From: CAKSQL01 sp045649415
Lineage (GTDB): Bacteria; Bacillota; Clostridia; UBA1381
NCBI GenBank assembly: GCA_045649415.1
Contig: JAZRPY010000006.1
Coordinates: 23,409-87,408, forward strand
Direction of reading: 5' to 3'
DNA length: 64,000 nucleotides
Of the stretch, positions 1 to 6,790 are shown piece after piece. The first letter of the stretch is position 1. Each line of letters starts with the position of its first letter. Under the pieces are notes generated by a model. That model did no database searches and was not told the DNA's origin. It was given only the letters and a program-made list of their open reading frames with translations. The translations under genes and the position numbers were made by a program.

Positions 1-2
1 GA

Positions 3-176
3 ACAGAGAGAATTGGTTCAGGTTTGGTAACTGTTATGGTTCGTGGCGATGTTGGTGCAGTTCAGGCTGCAACAGACGCTGGTGCTGCAGCAGGCTCAAA
101 GCTTGGTGAATTAGTATCTGTTCATGTTATTCCAAGACCACACAACGATGTGGAAAAAATTCTTCCAATTTTATAA
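3..176 (+). CDS. BMC-domain shell protein (BMC-H, PduA/PduJ-like), 5' truncated
   Basis: The first 57 readable codons are the C-terminal two thirds of a single BMC-domain hexameric shell protein. The frame opens at base 3 and ends in TAA. Visible signs are the core GSGLVTVMVRGDVGAVQAAT, the Ala/Gly-rich helix DAGAAAGSKLGELVSV, and the end VHVIPRPHNDVEKILP. The motif IPRPH before the last helix is typical of PduA/PduJ-type tiles, which form the flat facets of metabolosomes. The start and the pore loop lie outside the window, so pore selectivity cannot be judged. It is followed by a hairpin and then pduL. Confidence 0.9.
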   Translation, partial: TERIGSGLVTVMVRGDVGAVQAATDAGAAAGSKLGELVSVHVIPRPHNDVEKILPIL

Positions 177-205
177 TTTGAAGAACAAACTCGGCTACTC
201 AAGGC

Positions 206-231
206 TGTCGGCATTTTTGCCGACAGTTTTG
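206..231 (+). terminator. hairpin between BMC-H and pduL
   Basis: CTGTCGGCA (206-214) pairs perfectly with TGCCGACAG (219-227) around a TTTT loop, followed by TTTTGG. The U-run is short and the next gene continues in the same direction with no clear promoter. A partial terminator or an mRNA 3'-end stabiliser for the abundant shell transcript is more likely than a full stop. Confidence 0.55.
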
Positions 232-277
232 GTGGCTTAGGTATTTATGATTTTTTTTGTAAAATGGAGGCAATCTT

Positions 278-922
278 ATGACAGACACAAATTTGATAGA
301 GTTAATCACTGAAAATGTTATAAAGGTACTTAATGAAAATGAAAATGCGTCAGGTGGTATTAAGGTTGGCGTATCAGCCCGTCATGTGCATCTGTCAAAG
401 AAGGATTTGGAAACCTTGTTCGGAGCAGGCTATGAGCTAACACCCAAGAAAATACTCATGGGTGACCAGTATGCTGCAGAGGAGTGTGTAACACTTGTTA
501 GTCCGAGCTTGAGAAGTATTGAGGGCGTAAGAGTTTTAGGCCCCACAAGAGATGAATCACAGATAGAAATTTCAAGAACTGACACCTTTAAATTAAAGGT
601 TAGTCCCCCTGTTCGTCCGTCAGGAAAGATTAAAAACAGTGCTCCTATGGCATTGGTAGGACCAAAGGGAAGCGTGTTCTTGAACGAGGGCTGCATAATT
701 GCAAATCGTCATATACATATGACACCAAGTGATGCGGCAAAATATGGAATTGTTGACAATGACCTGGTGGATGTTGAAATCCAGAATGCAAAGCCAACAA
801 GATATTATGATGTTCAGGTAAGAGTGAGAGAGGATTTCAACACAGAAATGCATATCGACACGGATGATGCAAATGCAGCTGGTATAAAAACAGGCGACCA
901 TGTTGAAATTTTGAAAAGATAA
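278..922 (+). CDS. pduL: phosphate propanoyltransferase PduL
   Basis: This 214-residue protein is a PduL-type phosphotransacylase. The family converts acyl-CoA (propanoyl-CoA in Pdu systems) plus phosphate to acyl-phosphate and CoA, recycling CoA inside the microcompartment. Two PTAC half-domains are visible, each with a zinc-ligand His motif: ARHVHLSKKDLE (about residues 34-45) and NRHIHMTPSDAAK (about 143-155). A GGAGG at 266-270 sits 7 bases before ATG. The first 20 residues form an amphipathic helix (LIELITENVIKVLNE) followed by a Gly/Ser linker, as in encapsulation peptides; that role is inferred. It lies between shell-protein genes, as expected for a core enzyme. Confidence 0.95.
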   Translation: MTDTNLIELITENVIKVLNENENASGGIKVGVSARHVHLSKKDLETLFGAGYELTPKKILMGDQYAAEECVTLVSPSLRSIEGVRVLGPTRDESQIEISRTDTFKLKVSPPVRPSGKIKNSAPMALVGPKGSVFLNEGCIIANRHIHMTPSDAAKYGIVDNDLVDVEIQNAKPTRYYDVQVRVREDFNTEMHIDTDDANAAGIKTGDHVEILKR

Positions 923-978
923 GGTATGAAAATTATTCTTTGAGTACATAAAATGTACTGCAGAAGGGATTGAGATAT

Positions 979-1239
979 ATGCTTTTAGCAAAGGTTACAG
1001 GTAGCATAATTTCCACAAGCAAGAATGATAAGCTTGTGGGCTACAAATTTATGACAGTTCAGCTTATTGAAAATGACAAGCTGACAGACAAATACTTGCT
1101 TGCAGTTGATGGAATTGGTGCAGGTATAGGCGAAAAGGTTATCATTGCAACAGGCAGTGCTGCAAGACTTGGTATCGACAGAAACGATGCGCCTGTTGAT
1201 GCGGCAATTGTTGGAATAGTTGACGAAAAGCAGGGCTGA
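979..1239 (+). CDS. BMC vertex protein, EutN/CcmL family (PduN-like)
   Basis: This 86-residue protein matches the size and start of the EutN/CcmL pentamer family (MLLAKVTGSIISTSKNDKLV), which closes the vertices of the shell. The segment GIGAGIGEKVIIATGSAAR is the conserved Gly-rich core. I chose ATG at 979 because AGAAGGG at 962-968 is well spaced for it. A TTG at 970 is in frame but almost touches the Shine-Dalgarno site. It lies 56 bases after pduL and 42 bases before the PduS-like gene, within the operon. Confidence 0.9.
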   Translation: MLLAKVTGSIISTSKNDKLVGYKFMTVQLIENDKLTDKYLLAVDGIGAGIGEKVIIATGSAARLGIDRNDAPVDAAIVGIVDEKQG

Positions 1240-1281
1240 TAACCATTTACCAATCAATTTATAAGAAAAGGAGAGCTTGGC

Positions 1282-2613
1282 ATGACATTTGATGAGCTTT
1301 GCCGAATTACATATAATGCCGGAGTGGTGGGCGCCGGTGGTGCCGGATTTCCTACCCACAAGAAATTCTCCAAGGATGTTAAGCAGATAGTTGTCAATGC
1401 TGCAGAATGTGAGCCATTGATGATGGTTGACCATCATATATTGGAGCATCATTTAAAGGCATTGGTGGACACTTTGAATATTTTGCTTGATATGATGGAA
1501 GCAGATGAGGCTATTATCGGTATAAAGGGCAAGAATATGCATCTTTTAGATGATGCTATTGTTGTTTCATTACAAGGTACTCGTGTTAAAATTAAAGAAA
1601 TTCCTGACATATATCCTGCAGGAGATGAGGTTGTTCTGGTGTACGAAACCACAGGCAAAATCATTCCTGAGGGCAGTATTCCTGTTATGGTGGGAGTTAT
1701 GGTTATAAATGTGGAAACTATTTATAATATCTACAATGCAATAAACAAAGACAAGCCTGTTGTTGATAAGTATGTAACAATAGCAGGTGATGTTTCGAGG
1801 GATATAACAATAAAAGCACCTATCGGTATGAAGGTGTCGGAGCTTTTAGAGGCGTGTGGAGTATCAACTGAGGGAAAATCTGTGATTGATGGTGGACCTA
1901 TGATGGGTAAGCTTATCGATTTGGAAACTGCAGTTGTTACCAAAACCACTAAGGGAATTTTAGTATTCCCCAACACTCACTCAATAGTGCAAAGAAAGAA
2001 AATGCCACTTTCGGTGAGTATGAAAAGAGCAGCAGCTGCTTGTTGTAACTGCAGTATGTGTTCGGATGTATGTCCGAGATATCTGCTTGGATATTCCCTG
2101 AGAGTAGATAAAACCCTGAGGGCAGTATCTCACTCGGAGGTGCAGAACAAGGAAGCGTTTTTGCAAAGCTCGCTTTGTTGTGGCTGTGGAGTGTGCACAG
2201 TTATTGGTTGTCAGCAGATGTTAGATCCACAGGCGTTATCTATGGAGGTCAAGCGTTTGTTAGGCAAGAATGGATACAGACGAACTAACAATAAGGCACC
2301 AGAAAAGGTGAGAGAGGAAAGAGCATCACGACTTATTTCCTCACAAAAGCTTATTGATAGGTTGGGAATCAGAAAGTATGTGAAGGACCGTGTGGACAGA
2401 GAGTATATTGAATTTAATCCAAAAACGGTCACAATTCCGATGTCCCAGCATGTTGGAAAGCCTGCAACACCTGTTGTGAAAACAGGGGATATGGTTAAGG
2501 TTGGGCAATTGATTGCAAAAACAGATGAAAATGCCTTGGGCACCACCATCCATGCAAGTATCAATGGAAAAATAACCAAGGCAGACGACAGATTTATAAC
2601 AATAGAAGCTTAA
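1282..2613 (+). CDS. pduS: PduS-like RnfC-family flavo/iron-sulfur protein of a microcompartment
   Basis: This 443-residue protein belongs to the PduS branch of the RnfC family. PduS is a flavoprotein with two 4Fe-4S clusters. In B12-dependent Pdu systems it reduces cobalamin; in glycyl-radical systems its homologues are thought to move electrons across the shell. The N-terminus has the Gly-rich NADH/FMN site GVVGAGGAGFPTHKKF. Two ferredoxin-type motifs are visible: C254, C257, C260, C264 and C299, C302, C305, C310. A barrel-sandwich segment follows (about residues 390-443). Start: AGGAGAG-type site 10 bases before ATG. It directly precedes a PduT-like gene, its known shell partner in Citrobacter. 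Confidence 0.92.
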   Translation: MTFDELCRITYNAGVVGAGGAGFPTHKKFSKDVKQIVVNAAECEPLMMVDHHILEHHLKALVDTLNILLDMMEADEAIIGIKGKNMHLLDDAIVVSLQGTRVKIKEIPDIYPAGDEVVLVYETTGKIIPEGSIPVMVGVMVINVETIYNIYNAINKDKPVVDKYVTIAGDVSRDITIKAPIGMKVSELLEACGVSTEGKSVIDGGPMMGKLIDLETAVVTKTTKGILVFPNTHSIVQRKKMPLSVSMKRAAAACCNCSMCSDVCPRYLLGYSLRVDKTLRAVSHSEVQNKEAFLQSSLCCGCGVCTVIGCQQMLDPQALSMEVKRLLGKNGYRRTNNKAPEKVREERASRLISSQKLIDRLGIRKYVKDRVDREYIEFNPKTVTIPMSQHVGKPATPVVKTGDMVKVGQLIAKTDENALGTTIHASINGKITKADDRFITIEA

Positions 2614-2641
2614 TACTCTAAAAAGGGTATGGAGGTCGCAT

Positions 2642-3187
2642 ATGAATTCAATAGGATTGGTTGAAGTTAAGAATATAAGCAAGGGCATAAGAGTAACTGA
2701 TGAAATGCTAAAGGGTGCAGGAATAACACTTATTCAGGCAGGTTCTGTATGTCCGGGAAAATATGTAACAATAGTTGGTGGAGATTTATCCTCCATCCAG
2801 TCAGCAGTTGATACTGCTGAAAAGCATGCAGAGGATGCACTGATCGACAAGTTCGTGATCGGCAATCTTGGAGAAAAGGTGTTTGATGCCATTTGTGGTA
2901 CTGCAGAGGTGAAGGACAAAAAGGCACTTGGTATTATCGAAACCTTTACAGCAGCCTCGGCAATCCTGGCAGCAGATGCAGCTGTTAAGGCTGCAATGAT
3001 AAAGCTGATTGAGGTCAGGGTTGCTCGTGGTATGGGTGGAAAGTGCTTTGTCACATTAACAGGTGAGGTTGCAGATGTTCAGGCAGCAGTTGATGCAGGT
3101 GCAAAAATTGCAGCAGATGACGGTGTTTTAATTAACACCGAGGTAATCGCAAACCCACATCCTGAGCTATGGGATGCAATTGTTTAA
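2642..3187 (+). CDS. pduT: tandem-domain BMC-T shell protein, PduT-like
   Basis: The 181 residues hold two BMC domains in tandem (about 3-85 and 95-178), giving a pseudohexameric trimer. The first begins IGLVEVKNISKGIRVTDEM and the second ALGIIETFTAASAILAADAA. Cys37 in GSVCPGKY matches the pore cysteine that carries a 4Fe-4S cluster in Citrobacter PduT, so this tile is probably redox-active. It follows the PduS-like gene by 28 bases, with GGAGG at 2631-2635. Together they look like an electron conduit through the shell. It could also be called a generic BMC-T, but Cys37 and its neighbour favour PduT. Confidence 0.92.
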   Translation: MNSIGLVEVKNISKGIRVTDEMLKGAGITLIQAGSVCPGKYVTIVGGDLSSIQSAVDTAEKHAEDALIDKFVIGNLGEKVFDAICGTAEVKDKKALGIIETFTAASAILAADAAVKAAMIKLIEVRVARGMGGKCFVTLTGEVADVQAAVDAGAKIAADDGVLINTEVIANPHPELWDAIV

Positions 3188-3208
3188 AACTTTTGTGAAA
3201 GAGAGCAA

Positions 3209-3985
3209 ATGAGTATGTTAGCTGTTGAGAGAAGAAGCTCAATTGAGCAGTTAATTCAAAAAAATAAAAGCGTGCTTGTGTTAGAACTGGCAAAACAATT
3301 TGATGTAACCACTGAAACTATTCGCGGTGACTTGGAAAAGCTTGAACGCCAGGGAGTTTTAATCCGTACCTATGGTGGTGCTACCTTGGTTGAGGAGATT
3401 TCTGATGCAGATATGAGCACACACGAAAGAGATACTGTGAACTTTGAGGGTAAGCAGAGAATTGGCAGGCGTGCTGCAGAAATGATTAAGGACGGAGAAA
3501 CGATATTCCTTGATGCAAGTACCTCGTGCCTGCATATCGCAAGAAATTTAAAAGACAAAAAGTCTGTGACCGTCATAACCAATGCAGAACGAGTTGTGGC
3601 AGAACTGTCGCAATATGAAAATGTTAAGGTTATTTGTACAGGTGGCAGACTTGTTAATAAAAATCTTTCCTATGAGGGAAGAATGGTTGAGGATACTATA
3701 AGAAAGTATTATTACGCAAATAAGTGCTTTTTCTCCTGTGCAGGAATTACATTGTCAAGGGGAATAACTGAAAGGTCGGAGGCTGAGGCAGAAATTAAAA
3801 AAGCAATGCTTGACTGCTCCGAAACCTCAATTTTCCTTTGTGACCATAAAAAGCTCGGAAGAATTGGCGTGCCGATTCTTGCAAAGGTGAGCGATATCGA
3901 TTATATGATAACCGATATCAAGCTTGATGAAGAATGGAAACTTGCATTAGAAGAAAGTGAAGTTAACTTAATAACTGTAGATTAA
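3209..3985 (+). CDS. DeoR/GlpR-family transcriptional regulator
   Basis: A 258-residue repressor with a DeoR helix-turn-helix at residues 8-60 (RRSSIEQLIQKNKSVLVLEL, then FDVTTETIRGDLEKLE) and the GGAT motif that ends that domain. The rest is the sugar-phosphate-isomerase-like sensor domain (IFLDASTSCLHIA, VITNAERVVAEL, CTGGRLVNKNLSYEG). Members usually sense phosphorylated sugars. It is the last gene of the BMC operon, only 21 bases after the BMC-T gene, so it probably controls this locus and perhaps the nearby rhamnulokinase; the effector is inferred. ATG 3209 and ATG 3215 are both possible starts, with a weak AAAGAGAG site. Confidence 0.9.
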   Translation: MSMLAVERRSSIEQLIQKNKSVLVLELAKQFDVTTETIRGDLEKLERQGVLIRTYGGATLVEEISDADMSTHERDTVNFEGKQRIGRRAAEMIKDGETIFLDASTSCLHIARNLKDKKSVTVITNAERVVAELSQYENVKVICTGGRLVNKNLSYEGRMVEDTIRKYYYANKCFFSCAGITLSRGITERSEAEAEIKKAMLDCSETSIFLCDHKKLGRIGVPILAKVSDIDYMITDIKLDEEWKLALEESEVNLITVD

Positions 3986-4115
3986 AAAAGTGAACCAATA
4001 GTCTCAACTCCAAATGTTATTGTGGCAGAACCGAAACGAAAGTCTGTTAAAAATATGGGGATGCAAAGACGAAAATCCAACAAAATAGGAGCTTGATTTC
4101 TACTACAAAAACGAA

Positions 4116-4147
4116 ACACCGATATAATAAATATCGGTGTTTTCTTT
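4116..4147 (+). terminator. bidirectional terminator between the deoR-type gene and the radical SAM gene
   Basis: ACACCGATAT (4116-4125) pairs with ATATCGGTGT (4131-4140) around AATAA, followed by TTTCTTT. The genes on either side converge, and upstream A-rich DNA gives a U-run on the other strand too. Confidence 0.85.
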
Positions 4148-5093
4148 ATTCGGTAAAATATTTTCCCTGGCAGGTATCCCGTCTTACCATTTCCTTATCA
4201 ATTTCATTTAAAACCACAAATTTTTTAAGACTCCACAATGGACCAACAAGAGTATCCCTGCCACCATCTCCTGTGAGGCGTTGGATTATGGTTCCCTTGG
4301 GCAGTACCTCAAGCTGACTGACGATTATATCCACATACTCATCTCGTGTGAGTAATTCAAACTCACCATTTTCATACATCTTTTCAATAGGAGTTCCTCT
4401 TAAAATGTGAAGAAGATGAATTTTGACACAATGTGGGCGTAGCTTTCCCACCTGTCTTGCACTTTCCACCATCATTTCCTTGGTTTCCCCGGGCAGTCCG
4501 TCAATGAGATGCACACAAATGGAAATACCCCTTTCAGAAAGCATTCGATAGCCCTTTAAAAAATCTTCATATGTGTGGCATCGATTTATAAGCTCACCTG
4601 TTTTATCAAATATACTCTGCAACCCCAACTCCACAATTAGATAGGTACGCTCATTTAACTCTTCAAGGTAGTCCACAATTTCAGGGGACAGAGCATCGGC
4701 TCTGGTGGCAATACTTAGTCCCACCACATTTTTTTCCTTCAGCACAGGTTCGAAATTTTTCTTTAAAACCTCTAAGGGTGCATAGGTGTTGGTGTGTGCC
4801 TGAAAATATGCAATATATTTTGCATCCTCCCACTTTTTGTGGAGAGTAGCTTTTACATTCTCAAATTGGGTTATAATGTCCTGGGAAGGCTTGCCTGCAA
4901 AATCGCCACTGCCCGAATCGGAGCAATATATACAACCACCCACGCCCTTTGTTCCGTCTATGTTGGGACAGGTGAAGCCGGCATTGAGCGACACTTTAAA
5001 AACCTTGCCACCAAATTTTTCTCTCAAATGATAATTCCATGTATGGTATCTTTTGTTGTCCATGGTGTAGAAAAAGGGATTATACATTGGCAT
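4146..5093 (-). CDS. radical SAM protein, YhcC/YtqA family (TIGR01212-type)
   Basis: A 315-residue radical SAM enzyme of the family called YhcC in Escherichia coli and YtqA in Bacillus subtilis. The start region MYNPFFYTMDNKRYHTWNYH and the unusual cluster motif CPNIDGTKGVGGCIYC (C-x13-C-x2-C) near residues 41-56 are diagnostic. SAM-binding and barrel motifs follow (YFQAHTNTYAPLE, IATRADALSP, VELGLQSI, HLIDGLPGETKEMM). The substrate of the family is not settled. AGGAAGGAG lies 3 bases before ATG 5093 and 9 before ATG 5087, so the shorter 313-residue form is also plausible. Its promoter overlaps that of rhamnulokinase. Confidence 0.9.
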   Translation of the reverse strand: MPMYNPFFYTMDNKRYHTWNYHLREKFGGKVFKVSLNAGFTCPNIDGTKGVGGCIYCSDSGSGDFAGKPSQDIITQFENVKATLHKKWEDAKYIAYFQAHTNTYAPLEVLKKNFEPVLKEKNVVGLSIATRADALSPEIVDYLEELNERTYLIVELGLQSIFDKTGELINRCHTYEDFLKGYRMLSERGISICVHLIDGLPGETKEMMVESARQVGKLRPHCVKIHLLHILRGTPIEKMYENGEFELLTRDEYVDIIVSQLEVLPKGTIIQRLTGDGGRDTLVGPLWSLKKFVVLNEIDKEMVRRDTCQGKYFTE

Positions 5094-5122
5094 TTTCTCC
5101 TTCCTCTTTTAATATATTTTAT

Positions 5123-5151
5123 ATTATACACTAAAATATTTGTGTTGACAA
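5123..5151 (-). promoter_or_regulatory. promoter for the radical SAM gene
   Basis: On the minus strand TTGTCA (5146-5151) and TATAAT (5123-5128) are separated by 17 bases. The -35 box overlaps the -35 box of the opposite rhamnulokinase promoter. Confidence 0.65.
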
Positions 5152-5173
5152 TAGTTGGTGAATATTATATAAT
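5145..5173 (+). promoter_or_regulatory. sigmaA promoter for rhamnulokinase
   Basis: TTGACA at 5145-5150, a 17-base spacer and TATAAT at 5168-5173 form a full consensus promoter 60 bases upstream of the start codon. Confidence 0.85.
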
Positions 5174-5233
5174 TTAAGTATAGAAAAACAAGATAAATAC
5201 ATAATAATTTTAAATACAAGGAGATAAAGGAAT

Positions 5234-6715
5234 ATGGCAAAATACAAGTTTTTAGCATTCGATTTTGGTGCTTCAAATGGTAGAGCAATGCTTGCCACAT
5301 TGGAGAAGGGAAAAATCACCTTGGAGGAAAAGCATCGTTTTCCAAACGACTCAGTAAGCGTTAATGGTGGAATGTACACAGATTCATTGCGTTTATTCCA
5401 TGAAATCAAGCAAGGAATTTTAGCTTGCGCAAACTCAGGTGACAGGGATATCACAAGTATTGGTATTGATACCTGGGGTGTTGACTATGGTATGCTTGAT
5501 AAGGACGACCAGTTAATTGGCAACCCATATCACTATCGTGACACAAGAACTGACGGTATGATAGAAAAGGTATGCGAAAAGGTTTCTGAAAAGGAAATAT
5601 TTGAGGAAACAGGTGTTGCTTTTAATTGGTTTAACACTTTATATCAGGTCTATAGCGAAAAGCTTGCAGACAATCTTCGTTTCAGAGAGGGAAAAACGCT
5701 TTTGTTCACTCCTGACCTATTCAATTTCTTCCTCACAGGTAAAAAAAGAGTTGAATACACAATTGCATCAACATCACAGATGTTTGATTCAAAAAATCAC
5801 ACCTGGGCAGAGGGAATTTTAGGTAAGCTTGGCTTAAGCTCAAAGATATTCCCTGAAATGATATATCCCGGAGAAAAGGTGGGCGAGTTGACCGAGGAAA
5901 TTGCAGAGGAGCTTGGAGTTGCAAGAATTCCTGTTATGGCAGTTGCATCTCACGACACAGGCTCGGCAGTTGCATCTGTGCCTGTGGTTGACCAGGACGA
6001 TTTTATATATATTTCAAGTGGTACCTGGAGTTTGATGGGTGTGGAATTAAAGGAGCCTATCGTTTCTGAGAAATCAAGAAAGTTTAACTTCACCAATGAG
6101 GGTGGCGTTAACAAAACAATTCGTTTCTTAAAGAGCATTATGGGCTTGTGGCTTGTTCAGGAATCCCGTCGTCAATGGGGCAGAGAGGGTGAGCTTTTAA
6201 GCTTTGGTGAGCTTGCAGATTTGGCAAGTAAGGAAAAACCATTTGTTAGCTTTATCGATCCTGACTATGAGGATTTCCAGACACCTGGAAATATGCCCGA
6301 GAAAATCAGGAACTATTGTCGCAAAACCAATCAGCCTGTGCCTGAAACAAAGGGTGAGGTTGTTCGTTGTATCACTCAAAGCCTTGCATTCAAGTATCGC
6401 AAGACCATTGAGGATATGGAAGAGGTTACCAACAAAAAGTACTCAGTAATCAATATTGTTGGTGGTGGAATTCAGGATAAGATGCTTTGTCAGTTCACTG
6501 CAAATGCAACAGGCAGAACTGTTGAAGCAGGACCAGTTGAGGCAACTGCTATCGGAAATGCGATTGTGCAGGCAATGGCAGCAGGGGTTGTGAAGGACTT
6601 GAACGAGGGCAGAAAAATCATTAAAAACTCCTTCGATATTGCAAAATATGAGCCTCAGGATTCAGAGGAATGGAACAAGGCATACGAAAAGTGGCTTTCA
6701 ATAGTTTCAGAATAA
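5234..6715 (+). CDS. rhaB: rhamnulokinase
   Basis: A 493-residue FGGY-family sugar kinase of the RhaB type, which phosphorylates L-rhamnulose to rhamnulose 1-phosphate in the cytoplasm. Visible features are the N-terminal phosphate loop FDFGASNGRAML (residues 8-19), IGIDTWGVDYGML, the RhaB-typical PYHYRDTRTDGM, the central SHDTGSAVASVP, and the C-terminal ATP-site segment VGGGIQDKMLCQFTANATGR. Length is normal for the family. It has its own strong promoter, GGAGATAAAGGA before ATG, and its own terminator, so it is a single-gene unit. Position beside a BMC operon suggests that rhamnose is one source of the propanediol handled there. L-fuculokinase is less likely given the motifs. Confidence 0.9.
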   Translation: MAKYKFLAFDFGASNGRAMLATLEKGKITLEEKHRFPNDSVSVNGGMYTDSLRLFHEIKQGILACANSGDRDITSIGIDTWGVDYGMLDKDDQLIGNPYHYRDTRTDGMIEKVCEKVSEKEIFEETGVAFNWFNTLYQVYSEKLADNLRFREGKTLLFTPDLFNFFLTGKKRVEYTIASTSQMFDSKNHTWAEGILGKLGLSSKIFPEMIYPGEKVGELTEEIAEELGVARIPVMAVASHDTGSAVASVPVVDQDDFIYISSGTWSLMGVELKEPIVSEKSRKFNFTNEGGVNKTIRFLKSIMGLWLVQESRRQWGREGELLSFGELADLASKEKPFVSFIDPDYEDFQTPGNMPEKIRNYCRKTNQPVPETKGEVVRCITQSLAFKYRKTIEDMEEVTNKKYSVINIVGGGIQDKMLCQFTANATGRTVEAGPVEATAIGNAIVQAMAAGVVKDLNEGRKIIKNSFDIAKYEPQDSEEWNKAYEKWLSIVSE

Positions 6716-6733
6716 AATTATCATAAACTAAAA

Positions 6734-6772
6734 AGGGTTTTCATATAAATAGGATATGAAAACTCTTTTTTG
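6734..6772 (+). terminator. rhamnulokinase terminator
   Basis: AGGGTTTTCATAT (6734-6746) pairs with ATATGAAAACTCT (6754-6766), with one mismatch, followed by a U-run. Confidence 0.85.
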
Positions 6773-6790
6773 TTGAAAGGATGATAAAAT

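Noticed and set aside
985..1452. 155-codon frame on the minus strand across eutN and the pduS-like gene
   Set aside because: It is opposite two well-supported genes, lacks a ribosome-binding site and has a Cys/Asn/His-rich, non-protein-like content.
4794..5177. 127-codon plus-strand frame over the radical SAM gene
   Set aside because: It is the complement of conserved codons of that gene and runs through its promoter.
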